Of a DNA stretch of 64,000 nt, positions 24,994-32,673 are shown one piece after another. Source of the stretch: Flavobacterium aquicola. Lineage in GTDB: Bacteria > Bacteroidota > Bacteroidia > Flavobacteriales > Flavobacteriaceae. The first letter of the stretch is position 1. Each line of letters opens with the position of its first letter. The notes below the pieces were generated by a model that saw only the letters and a program-made list of their open reading frames with translations, had not been told where the DNA came from and did not search any database. The stretch is from the NCBI RefSeq assembly GCF_003385115.1, contig NZ_QUNI01000003.1, positions 62,001 through 126,000 on the forward strand, in the 5' to 3' direction. The position numbers and the translations under genes are program-made.

Positions 24994-26538
24994 TTATTCG
25001 TTGATAACATTTCCTTTTTTGTCATAGAAATGGTACTCTAAATACGTGTAAGCGTCACGTGGTATGATTTTTACCCATTTTTTGTGTTCAAAAAACCATT
25101 TTGAACGCAATGATGGAAAACCTTTACTGAGGTATGCAGCCACAAAAGGATGTACATTAAGCACTACGTTTTTGTGGGTTTTTAATACTCTTTCAAGATC
25201 GGAAGCGATTTTGTCAATGATTAAAATCGGCGCTTCAATTTCGCCGTTTTCATTGTTTGGATCTTCTTCTCTTGTTTTGATAATAACTTCTGGTCTTACG
25301 CGTTGTCTGGTAATTTGGACCAACCCAAATTTACTCGGTGGTAAGATTTTGTGTTTCGCTTTATCGTCGCTCATTTCTTCTCTCAAGAAGTCGAACAGGA
25401 CTTTTCGATTTTCGGGATTCGACATATCGATAAAATCAACTACTATGATTCCGCCCATATCTCGCAGACGTAATTGTCTCGCTATTTCGGCGGCTGCAAT
25501 CATATTGACTTCCATGGCTGTGTCCTCTTGGTTGGTGGCTTTGTTAGAACGGTTTCCGCTATTTACGTCTATAACGTGCAAAGCTTCAGTGTGTTCTATG
25601 ATAAGATAAGCTCCTTTACTCATGGAAACGGTTTTTCCAAATGAAGTCTTGATTTGTCTCTCTATATTGTATTTCTCAAAAATAGGAGTGTCCTTGGACT
25701 GATAGAACTTAACAATTGATTGTTTGGACGGTGCAATTTCCTGCAGATAATCCTTTGTTTGGTGGTACAACTCTTCATCATCGATCTGGATACCGCTGAA
25801 GGTATCATTAAATACATCTCTTAATATAGAAGAGGCTCTGTTGAGCTCTCCCAAAATTTTGGATGGATGATGAGCAGTTGGTAATTTTTTACACATTGCA
25901 TTCCATCTGCTTAGCAGGTTCTGCAAATCTTTTTCTAATTCTACTGTGCTTTTGCCTTCGGCTACTGTGCGAACAATAACGCCAAATCCTTTTGGTTTGA
26001 CTGATTGTACAAGACGTTTCAAACGTTCCTTTTCTTTTTTGTCTTCTATTTTCTGCGAAATAGAAACGCGGTCAGAAAACGGAACCAAAACAATAAATCT
26101 TCCTGCCAGAGAAAGCTCAGCGCTTAATCTAGGGCCTTTGGTCGATATTGGTTCTTTGACGACTTGCACCAAAACAGACTGATTAGCACTGATTACATCT
26201 GTAATTGTACCGTTCTTGTCTATCTCTTTTTCAAACTGAAAGTTTTTAAGGGAGAAATCTTTTATTTTACCTGCGCTTACAAGTTTTATGAATTTCAGCT
26301 GGGAAGCTAAGTTAGGTCCTAAATCGTGATAATGTAAAAAGGCATCTTTCTCGAAGCCTACATTTACAAAAGCAGCGTTAAGTCCAGCAACGGGTTTCCT
26401 TATTTTGGCAATAAAAATATCACCAACCTGAAAGTTGCTTTTCTCTTCTTCCTTGTGTAATTCAATTAGTTTTCCATCTTTTAATAAGGCAAAATCTACG
26501 AAATCAGAACTAGAACGAATAATTAATTCTTTGTTCAT
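24994..26538 (-). CDS. rng: Ribonuclease E/G family protein
   Basis: This 514-residue protein has an S1-like domain at residues 38-130 (VGDIFIAKIRKPVAGLNAAFVNVG, read as the S1 beta order) and the RNase E/G catalytic part. LHVIDVNSG and GGIIVVDFIDM carry the two catalytic Mg-binding aspartates. The C-terminus ends shortly after the catalytic region, as in RNase G and unlike RNase E, so no degradosome scaffold is present. The enzyme cuts single-stranded 5'-monophosphate RNA and helps mature 16S rRNA. It lies downstream of HU and a small basic protein on the same strand. Confidence 0.93.
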   Translation of the reverse strand: MNKELIIRSSSDFVDFALLKDGKLIELHKEEEKSNFQVGDIFIAKIRKPVAGLNAAFVNVGFEKDAFLHYHDLGPNLASQLKFIKLVSAGKIKDFSLKNFQFEKEIDKNGTITDVISANQSVLVQVVKEPISTKGPRLSAELSLAGRFIVLVPFSDRVSISQKIEDKKEKERLKRLVQSVKPKGFGVIVRTVAEGKSTVELEKDLQNLLSRWNAMCKKLPTAHHPSKILGELNRASSILRDVFNDTFSGIQIDDEELYHQTKDYLQEIAPSKQSIVKFYQSKDTPIFEKYNIERQIKTSFGKTVSMSKGAYLIIEHTEALHVIDVNSGNRSNKATNQEDTAMEVNMIAAAEIARQLRLRDMGGIIVVDFIDMSNPENRKVLFDFLREEMSDDKAKHKILPPSKFGLVQITRQRVRPEVIIKTREEDPNNENGEIEAPILIIDKIASDLERVLKTHKNVVLNVHPFVAAYLSKGFPSLRSKWFFEHKKWVKIIPRDAYTYLEYHFYDKKGNVINE

Positions 26539-26781
26539 TTGTAAATTTTTATCCGAACTTATTGGTTGTCGGTTGTTTGTTGTTTGTTGTTGGAAAATCC
26601 ATCAACTATCAACTGCCAGCCATCAACTTTTCAAGCAAGGATGGATTAAACAATAATTAAACAGGTTTTGTACCCGGTGATTTTTAGTTTGCAGTATTCA
26701 GATTTAAGTTTGCAGTGACTAAATACTGCAGACTGAATACTGTTTTACTGAAAATCGATTTCAATGAACGTTTAAAAAAGA

Positions 26782-26807
26782 AAAAAGTAGTTTAAAACTA
26801 CTTTTTC
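26782..26807. terminator. Palindromic terminator overlapping the end of the small basic gene
   Basis: AAAAAGTAGTTT pairs with AAACTACTTTTT around a very short loop. The stop codon of the 30-residue gene lies inside the stem, so transcription ends right at the gene's last codons. Confidence 0.65.
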
Positions 26808-26890
26808 TTTTTGTGACGGTTAGCTCTCGCTCTTTTTTTGCGTTTGTGCGTTGCTACCTTATGTCTCTTTCTTTTTTTACCACTTGGCAT
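26798..26890 (-). CDS. 30-residue highly basic protein, possible ribosomal protein
   Basis: The ATG at 26890 opens a 30-codon gene: MPSGKKRKRHKVATHKRKKR followed by ARANRHKKKK. More than half of the residues are Lys, Arg or His. Tiny conserved basic proteins of this kind are ribosomal components (compare Thx or the Bacteroidota-specific bL38 reported in Flavobacterium ribosomes), and I remember near-identical short proteins annotated as hypothetical in many Flavobacteriia. It is on the same strand as HU, 31 bp downstream of it. Assignment to a specific ribosomal protein is a guess. Confidence 0.75.
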   Translation of the reverse strand: MPSGKKRKRHKVATHKRKKRARANRHKKKK

Positions 26891-26921
26891 ATCTAATAGA
26901 TTTTATAATTAATTAATAGTG

Positions 26922-27212
26922 TTATTTTGCTTCGTTGTTCACTTTTACACCTTCAACAAAAACTTTAGCAGGTTTGAATGCAGGAATGTTGTGTGCTGGA
27001 ATTTTGATAGTGGTATTTTTGGAAATATTTCTTCCAGTTTTTTCAGCTCTTGTTTTAACGATAAAACTACCGAAACCTCTTAGGTAAACATTGTCACCAG
27101 TCTCTAGTGAGTTTTTTACTTCGTTCATAAAAGTCTCTACGGTTGCTTGTACATCACCTTTTTCAAGACCTAATTTTTCTGAAATCTTCGCTACGATATC
27201 TGCTTTCGTCAT
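26922..27212 (-). CDS. hup: HU family DNA-binding protein
   Basis: This 96-residue protein starts MTKADIVAKISEKLGLEKGD, and the beta-arm region has GRNISKNTTIKIPAHNIPAFKPAK with the DNA-intercalating proline. RGFGSF is the family signature. The ATG at 27212 is preferred over an in-frame start at 27278, because the promoter -7 element lies between them. HU bends DNA and compacts the nucleoid. The C-terminus is of normal length. Confidence 0.95.
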   Translation of the reverse strand: MTKADIVAKISEKLGLEKGDVQATVETFMNEVKNSLETGDNVYLRGFGSFIVKTRAEKTGRNISKNTTIKIPAHNIPAFKPAKVFVEGVKVNNEAK

Positions 27213-27254
27213 TTTCTTCCTTTTTATTATGTTGTAATAATTTTTTTGAGTTTG

Positions 27255-27287
27255 CAAATATATGAATTTAAAAAACAATAAATCAAC
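27255..27287 (-). promoter_or_regulatory. Promoter of HU gene
   Basis: On the minus strand GTTG at 27287-27284 and TATATTTG at 27262-27255, 21 bp apart, fit the Bacteroidota sigma-A consensus TTG / TAnnTTTG. The position fixes the HU start at 27212. Confidence 0.75.
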
Positions 27288-27344
27288 CTAAATCGTTAAA
27301 TTTTAATTACATAAACAATTACTTTTGTTTTCTAAAATATTAAG

Positions 27345-28382
27345 ATGAATTTTTATAATACCTTAATTAAGTGGTACTTGCAGAATAAACGCGATCTTCC
27401 TTGGCGAAAAACAATCAATCCATACCCAATTTGGCTCTCCGAAATCATGCTGCAGCAGACAAGAGTTGCGCAGGGAATGCCTTATTTTTTGGCTTTTACA
27501 ACTGCTTTTCCGACTGTTTTTGATTTGGCAGACGCCGAGGAAGAAAAAGTACTGAAACTTTGGCAGGGATTAGGCTATTATTCACGTGCCCGTAACCTGC
27601 ACAAAACCGCGCAGATAGTCGCTCATGAAATGAACGGCATATTTCCAGATAATTATAAGGACTTATTAAAACTCAAAGGTATTGGCGAGTACACCGCTGC
27701 TGCAATCGCATCCTTCTCCTATAATGAATGTGTTCCAGTGGTAGACGGAAATGTGTTTCGAGTGCTTTCTCGTTATTTTGATATTGAAACCGATATTGCT
27801 CAGGCTTCCGCCAAAAAAGAATTCGCTGCTTTGGCTTTTGAGTTAATGCCAAAAGATAATCCTGCGCAATTCAATCAGGCGATAATGGAATTTGGAGCCC
27901 TGCAGTGCGTGCCGAAAAATCCTAACTGCACTGAATGCGTCTTTAATACCAGCTGTCTTGCTCTTAAGAAAAAGAAAGTGGATCAATTACCTGTTAAATT
28001 AAAGAAGACAAAAGTCCGAAACCGTTACTTTAATTATATAGTAGCTGTCGATGAATTGGAAAACACCGTCATCCAGAAACGCACTGCCAAAGGAATCTGG
28101 CACAATCTATATGAATTCCCTTTGATCGAGACCGACAAAGTGGAGGATTTCGAAATCGTAGCCCAGCAGATTAATCAGCAATTTTTTCAGGAAAATGCAA
28201 TCGAGAGCCTGATGGAATATAATGAAGAAAGTATCATTCATAAACTCTCGCACCAGCATCTGCATATCAAATTTTGGAAAGCAAATTTAAAAGGCACAAT
28301 CGAAAACGGAATGAACATCGAAACAGCCAAAACGTTTCCGTTTCCAATAGTCATTCATAATTTCATCGAAGAGGAGCTGTAA
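27345..28382 (+). CDS. mutY: A/G-specific adenine DNA glycosylase
   Basis: This 345-residue protein begins with the MutY entry LPWRKTINPYPIWLSEIMLQQT. A helix-hairpin-helix follows (LKGIGEYTAAAI), with the catalytic Asp in VVDGNVFRVLSR. The 4Fe-4S cluster cysteines are spaced C-x6-C-x2-C-x5-C from about residue 188, and a C-terminal NUDIX-like domain reads 8-oxoG. It removes adenine opposite 8-oxoguanine. A TACTTTTG -7 element lies at 27320. The gene precedes ssb-gldE-gldD, an order I recall from other flavobacteria. Confidence 0.96.
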   Translation: MNFYNTLIKWYLQNKRDLPWRKTINPYPIWLSEIMLQQTRVAQGMPYFLAFTTAFPTVFDLADAEEEKVLKLWQGLGYYSRARNLHKTAQIVAHEMNGIFPDNYKDLLKLKGIGEYTAAAIASFSYNECVPVVDGNVFRVLSRYFDIETDIAQASAKKEFAALAFELMPKDNPAQFNQAIMEFGALQCVPKNPNCTECVFNTSCLALKKKKVDQLPVKLKKTKVRNRYFNYIVAVDELENTVIQKRTAKGIWHNLYEFPLIETDKVEDFEIVAQQINQQFFQENAIESLMEYNEESIIHKLSHQHLHIKFWKANLKGTIENGMNIETAKTFPFPIVIHNFIEEEL

Positions 28383-28411
28383 AATAATTTACTTCGTCAG
28401 TTCGCTAAAGC

Positions 28412-28545
28412 TCGTGTGGGGGTGACCCTATAAAACAACGGGGCCACTTTATAGGAACGCGTATTCGGCCCCATTGCTTTATAGCGTCGGGCTGTCCGCG
28501 TTACTTCGGTAACCAGCTTCCATCCCTCACCCGGAGTCAGAAAGC
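28412..28545 (-). repeat. Structured repeat B, copy 1
   Basis: On the minus strand a 46-base head (28532-28486: GGTGAGGGATGGAAGCTGG ... AGCCCGAC) contains a small hairpin GTTAC-CGAA-GTAAC. It is followed by a large hairpin in which CTATAAA-CAA-GGGGCC (28428-28445) pairs with 28467-28484. The same layout is at 61301-61416, where the small hairpin reads GCTGC-CGAA-GCAGC. Both arm changes are compensatory. It lies between mutY and ssb. Confidence 0.8.
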
Positions 28546-28685
28546 GACAAGTTTTTGTTTTTTAAATTGAAAATTGTGTAAAGTCAGTTTTGATTATTTC
28601 TGTAATCACTCAGATTCAGATGTAGATGAAACTTTTAAAACATATACTCTGATAAAACCTATAAAAAATGTTTCAAAAAATAATG

Positions 28686-28693
28686 TACCTTTG
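28686..28693 (+). promoter_or_regulatory. Promoter -7 element of ssb
   Basis: TACCTTTG (TAnnTTTG) ends 19 bases before the ssb start codon. No clear -33 element was assigned. Confidence 0.6.
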
Positions 28694-28712
28694 ATAGAAA
28701 TACCACAAGATT

Positions 28713-29153
28713 ATGAACGGAACATTAAATAAAGTGATGCTTATTGGGCATCTTGGCGACGATGTCAAAATGCATTATTTTGAAGGAGGAAACTGTATTG
28801 GCAGGCTTCAATTAGCAACAAATGAGGTTTATATCAATAAAACCACCAACGAAAAAATCACTTCTACAGAATGGCATAATCTGGTTGTTCGTAATAAAGT
28901 AGCAGAAATTTTTGAAAAATATCTTTCAAAAGGGGATAAGATATATGTGGAAGGGCGCATTAAATCACGGCAATGGCAGGCAGAAGATGGCTCGACCAAA
29001 CATACGATGGAAATTCAGGTAGTTGAATTTACTTTTTTGACAACCAAAAAAGATGCTGAAAGTAATAAGGCATTAAGTTCTTCAGAATCCCTAAAAAACA
29101 CTAACTTTGACCCTCAAAATAACGGCTTGCCAATCAATGATTTGCCGTTCTGA
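28713..29153 (+). CDS. ssb: Single-stranded DNA-binding protein
   Basis: This 146-residue protein begins MNGTLNKVMLIGHLGDDVKM and has the OB-fold landmarks TEWHNLVVRNKVAEIFEKYL and KIYVEGRIKSRQW. It ends in the acidic tip INDLPF that binds partner proteins. The middle is a short disordered Ser/Asn linker. It coats single strands during replication and repair. It is the first gene of a probable ssb-gldE-gldD run. Confidence 0.95.
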   Translation: MNGTLNKVMLIGHLGDDVKMHYFEGGNCIGRLQLATNEVYINKTTNEKITSTEWHNLVVRNKVAEIFEKYLSKGDKIYVEGRIKSRQWQAEDGSTKHTMEIQVVEFTFLTTKKDAESNKALSSSESLKNTNFDPQNNGLPINDLPF

Positions 29154-29176
29154 TTGTTTAACTAATTTATACCAAT

Positions 29177-30472
29177 TTGGATCCAGAGCCCAGTTTTGAG
29201 ATTGCTTCTCAAGTTGATCTTACTTTAATATTCGGTTTTATCGGAATTGTTATTCTGCTGTTTTGTTCAGCGATAGTCTCAGGCGCTGAAGTAGCTTTGT
29301 TTTCCTTGTCACAAAAGGATTTAGAAGATTCTATTTTAGAAAATAGTTCTAAGGGAAAAATTATTGCAAGGCTTTTAGAAAAACCAAAAAAATTGCTGGC
29401 AACTTTACTTGTGGCTAATAATTTCATTAACATTGGTGTGGTTATTTTATTTTCTTTTGTCGGTAAAGATATTTTTTCAGCGATAGATTCTCCCGTTTTA
29501 AAATTCACAATCGAAGTAATTTTAGTAACTTTTTTACTGTTGCTTTTTGGAGAAGTTTTGCCAAAAGTGTATGCCAGCCGAAACAATGTTAAGTTTGCAC
29601 AATTAATTGCATATCCCATTTCTGGATTAGACAGGTTTTTATCTCCTGTAAGTACTCCAATGCGTTCAGTTACTTTGTTTTTGCAGAATAAATTAGGAAA
29701 ACAAAAGACAAATTTTTCAGTAGACCAGCTTTCACAAGCATTAGAATTAACATCCAATGATGATACTTCAACTGAAGAACAGAAAATATTGGAAGGAATC
29801 GTGTCTTTTGGAAATACGGATACTAGACAAGTAATGAGTCCAAGAATTGATGTCTTTGCTTTAGAAATTACGGAGTCTTTTGCATCAATCTACCCCAAGA
29901 TTATTGAAAAAGGATTTTCGAGAATTCCAGTTTATAGAGACAATATAGATCAGATAGAAGGCGTTTTGTTTGTCAAAGATTTACTTCCGTATATTAATAA
30001 CGTGACTTTTGATTGGACAGCCCTATTACGTGAGCCTTTTTTTGTTCCCGAGAATAAAAAATTAGACAATCTGCTCAAAGATTTTCAAAGTATGAAAAGT
30101 CATTTGGCAATTGTTGTTGATGAATATGGAGGAACATCTGGACTGGTTTCTTTGGAAGATGTTATAGAAGAGATAGTTGGCGATATCAGTGATGAATTTG
30201 ATGATGCGCCTGTTAATTTTTCAAAACTTGATGATAGAAATTATATTTTTGAGGGTAAAATAAATCTAAAGGATTTCTACAGGATTATTGATGTTGATGA
30301 GGATTTATTTGAAGAACAAAAGGGAGAAGCAGAGACATTAGCTGGATTTATTCTGGAGTTGTTAGGTAATTTTCCAAAAAAGGGACAGAAAATAGTTTTT
30401 GAAAACTGCACGTTTGTTATCGAATCTGTAGATCAAAAAAGGGTTAAACAAATAAAAGTAACGATTGAATAA
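29177..30472 (+). CDS. gldE: Gliding motility-associated protein GldE (CNNM/CorC-like)
   Basis: This 431-residue protein has an N-terminal CNNM-type membrane domain (SGAEVALFSLSQ and FGEVLPKVYASRN), a CBS pair (RQVMSPRIDVFAL and LAIVVDEYGGTSGLVSLEDV) and a C-terminal CorC/HlyC domain. Position directly before gldD identifies it as GldE, needed with GldD for assembly of the gliding/type IX secretion machinery in Flavobacterium. The start is a TTG at 29177, 23 bp after ssb; no in-frame ATG is nearby. CNNM relatives transport Mg or Na, but transport by GldE itself is unproven. Confidence 0.93.
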   Translation: MDPEPSFEIASQVDLTLIFGFIGIVILLFCSAIVSGAEVALFSLSQKDLEDSILENSSKGKIIARLLEKPKKLLATLLVANNFINIGVVILFSFVGKDIFSAIDSPVLKFTIEVILVTFLLLLFGEVLPKVYASRNNVKFAQLIAYPISGLDRFLSPVSTPMRSVTLFLQNKLGKQKTNFSVDQLSQALELTSNDDTSTEEQKILEGIVSFGNTDTRQVMSPRIDVFALEITESFASIYPKIIEKGFSRIPVYRDNIDQIEGVLFVKDLLPYINNVTFDWTALLREPFFVPENKKLDNLLKDFQSMKSHLAIVVDEYGGTSGLVSLEDVIEEIVGDISDEFDDAPVNFSKLDDRNYIFEGKINLKDFYRIIDVDEDLFEEQKGEAETLAGFILELLGNFPKKGQKIVFENCTFVIESVDQKRVKQIKVTIE

Positions 30473-30480
30473 AATAAAAA

Positions 30481-31044
30481 ATGCTTAAAAAAATTACCTT
30501 TCTTGTTGTGTTTTTTGCATTCTTCTTGTTAATAGCCGGATGTAAAAAAGACGTTTTGCCTAAGCCTTCCAGTTATTTGCGATTGGATTATCCTGAAGCG
30601 GAATATATTGGTTTTAAAGGGAATTGTCCATTTGAATTTGATGTGAATTCTAAAGCAGTTGTGAAGGAAGATGCGGGCTGCGGTTATTCGATCACTTATC
30701 CAAAAATGAAGGCAACTATCTATCTTACTTATAAACCGGTACGTAACGATGTTAATAAACTGCTCAGAGATGCTCAAAAATTAACGTATGAGCATGTTAT
30801 AAAAGCAGATGATATATTGGAACAGCCATTCGTCAACCCCGATAAAAAAGTATATGGGATGTTTTATGAAGTAGATGGAAATGCAGCAACAAACTCTCAG
30901 TTTTATGCTACAGACAGTATTAAGCATTTCGTGACTGGCTCTGTTTATTTTTATGCAAAACCTAATTTTGATTCTATTATGCCGGCTGCGAGTTATATTA
31001 AGAATGATATGCAGCGTTTGATGGAAACATTGAAGTGGAAGTAG
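30481..31044 (+). CDS. gldD: Gliding motility lipoprotein GldD
   Basis: This 187-residue protein has a lipoprotein signal ending LLIAGCKKD, with the acylated Cys at about 21. The mature part is a single domain beginning RLDYPEAEYIGFKGNCPFEF and ending SYIKNDMQRLMETLKW, the GldD pattern. It begins 8 bp after gldE. GldD is essential for gliding in F. johnsoniae and supports GldJ stability. Two further cysteines (NCPF, AGCGY) could form a disulfide. Confidence 0.93.
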   Translation: MLKKITFLVVFFAFFLLIAGCKKDVLPKPSSYLRLDYPEAEYIGFKGNCPFEFDVNSKAVVKEDAGCGYSITYPKMKATIYLTYKPVRNDVNKLLRDAQKLTYEHVIKADDILEQPFVNPDKKVYGMFYEVDGNAATNSQFYATDSIKHFVTGSVYFYAKPNFDSIMPAASYIKNDMQRLMETLKWK

Positions 31045-31160
31045 TTATAGTATAGATAGCAATATTCAGAAAGCAGATAACAGTTAGTAGTTTTTAGGTA
31101 AAAATCGCAACCAAAGTCTTTGCGAGGAAGAAAGCAATCTTACTAAAATAGGATTTATAC

Positions 31161-31194
31161 AACAAAGCCCACGATTTAAATCGTGGGCTTTGTT
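31161..31194. terminator. Bidirectional terminator between gldD and lipoprotein gene
   Basis: A perfect 34-bp palindrome (two 17-base arms) serves the convergent genes ending at 31044 and 31223. Confidence 0.9.
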
Positions 31195-31222
31195 GTATTT
31201 ACGTGTTTAATAATTTGTCGTT

Positions 31223-31603
31223 TTACGACTTCATATTAGAGACTTTGTACGTTTTTCCGTCACCAGTTGCCTGAACTACTTTGGTCAAGCTTTCGGGAGT
31301 TTGAACGGTTTTGTCAAAAGTTACGGTAGCTAGTTTTTTATCAAAATCAACTTTGGCTGTTTGTACGCCGTCAAGTACTGTTAATTCTTCCTGAATTGTT
31401 GCAGCACATCCTACAGCACAAGTCATTCCTTCGATACTGAAGCTAGCGGTCTGAAGATTTTCGGGAGCAATTTCTTTTTTAACTTTCGGTGCTGTAGTTT
31501 CTGTAGAAGCAGTTTCTGTTTTTACTTCGGTTTTATTTTCTTTACAGCTGGCAAAAAGCAGTCCTGAAAGTGCTATAATTGCGATTGATTTTGTGAAGTT
31601 CAT
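31223..31603 (-). CDS. Lipoprotein with heavy-metal-associated (HMA) domain
   Basis: This 126-residue protein has a signal ending GLLFASCKEN (lipobox), a Thr/Glu/Lys-rich linker to about residue 50, and then one HMA ferredoxin-like domain. The metal loop reads GMTCAVGCAATIQ, so the cysteines are spaced C-x3-C rather than the usual C-x2-C; the variant is common in Bacteroidota periplasmic HMA proteins as far as I remember. It probably binds Cu(I) or Zn at the outer membrane or periplasm. It stands alone with its own terminator. Confidence 0.88.
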   Translation of the reverse strand: MNFTKSIAIIALSGLLFASCKENKTEVKTETASTETTAPKVKKEIAPENLQTASFSIEGMTCAVGCAATIQEELTVLDGVQTAKVDFDKKLATVTFDKTVQTPESLTKVVQATGDGKTYKVSNMKS

Positions 31604-31702
31604 TATGTTGAGATTTTACGTTTTAATAATTTGATACAAAAATAATTAAAAAGGAAGTGGTGATTGCTAAATTTATTACAAATTTGCATCAAAATTAAAT
31701 TT

Positions 31703-32569
31703 ATGATATCAAAGCAGCTGAAGTGGATTTATTTGTTGGTGTTGTCTCTTATATGGGGGAGCTCTTTTATATTGATAAAAAAAGGACTAATTGGATTGAC
31801 TGCTTTTCAATTGGGTTCTTTACGGATTATTTTTGCAGCGCTGTTTTTACTTATAATTGGTTTTAAAAGTTTGCTTAAAATTCCAAGCCATAAGTGGAAA
31901 TATATTGCATTAACCTCTTTGTTTGGAACATTTATTCCGGCTTATCTTTTTGCAATTGCCGAGACTCAGATTGACAGTTCAATTACCGCCATTTTAAATT
32001 CGCTGACACCGCTTAATACTTTGATTCTGGGAGCTGCTTTTTTTGGAATTACTTTCAGAAGAAATCAAATATGGGGCGTTGTTATTGGACTTGTTGGCTG
32101 TTTGCTTTTGGTTTTTAACGGAGCAGTTAATCATCCGGAGCAAAATTATTATTATGCTGTTTTGGTTTTGATTGCCTCTATTTGTTACGCAACAAACGTT
32201 AATTTGATTAAGAAATATTTATCCGATTTGACTTCTTTGAGTATTACAACGGGAAATTTTTTGGTATTGCTTTTTCCTGCTTTGGGAATTTTGTTTTTTA
32301 CTGATTTATTCGAAATTGTTCATGTTGAAAAAGTACAGCATTCCCTTTGGTTTATATTGATTTTAGGTGTTGTTGGTACAGGAATTGCAAATATTATCTT
32401 CTTCAAATTAATTCAAATGTCATCGCCTGTTTTTGCAACATCGGTTACGTATTTGATTCCGATTGTTGCTATTTTTTGGGGAATGCTCGATAATGAGGTG
32501 CTGACATTTGTTCAATGTATTGGCGCTTTCATTATTTTGATAGGAGTTTATTTATCGGCTAAGAAATAA
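31703..32569 (+). CDS. EamA-family drug/metabolite permease
   Basis: The protein has 288 residues from the ATG at 31703; a TTG start 39 bases upstream is less likely. Ten hydrophobic helices form two EamA repeats. The first begins LSLIWGSSFILIKKGL and the second YAVLVLIASICYATNVNLIKK. Family members export amino acids or other metabolites. The substrate is unknown. A terminator follows. Confidence 0.88.
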   Translation: MISKQLKWIYLLVLSLIWGSSFILIKKGLIGLTAFQLGSLRIIFAALFLLIIGFKSLLKIPSHKWKYIALTSLFGTFIPAYLFAIAETQIDSSITAILNSLTPLNTLILGAAFFGITFRRNQIWGVVIGLVGCLLLVFNGAVNHPEQNYYYAVLVLIASICYATNVNLIKKYLSDLTSLSITTGNFLVLLFPALGILFFTDLFEIVHVEKVQHSLWFILILGVVGTGIANIIFFKLIQMSSPVFATSVTYLIPIVAIFWGMLDNEVLTFVQCIGAFIILIGVYLSAKK

Positions 32570-32624
32570 TTTAATTATTACTGTTTAGGTATCTGAATTC
32601 TAAAAAATGAATTAGATATAAAAA

Positions 32625-32657
32625 AAATAGACTGCCAATTAGCAGTCTATTTTTTTT
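32625..32657. terminator. Bidirectional terminator
   Basis: An 11-bp stem AAATAGACTGC/GCAGTCTATTT with a 6-base loop has A- and T-runs on either side. It is shared by the convergent permease and M16 genes. Confidence 0.9.
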
Positions 32658-32673
32658 GCAAATAAATATTTAG

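Noticed and set aside
27213..27278. Longer start for HU
   Set aside because: The -7 element lies inside the extension, so those codons would not be transcribed as coding leader.
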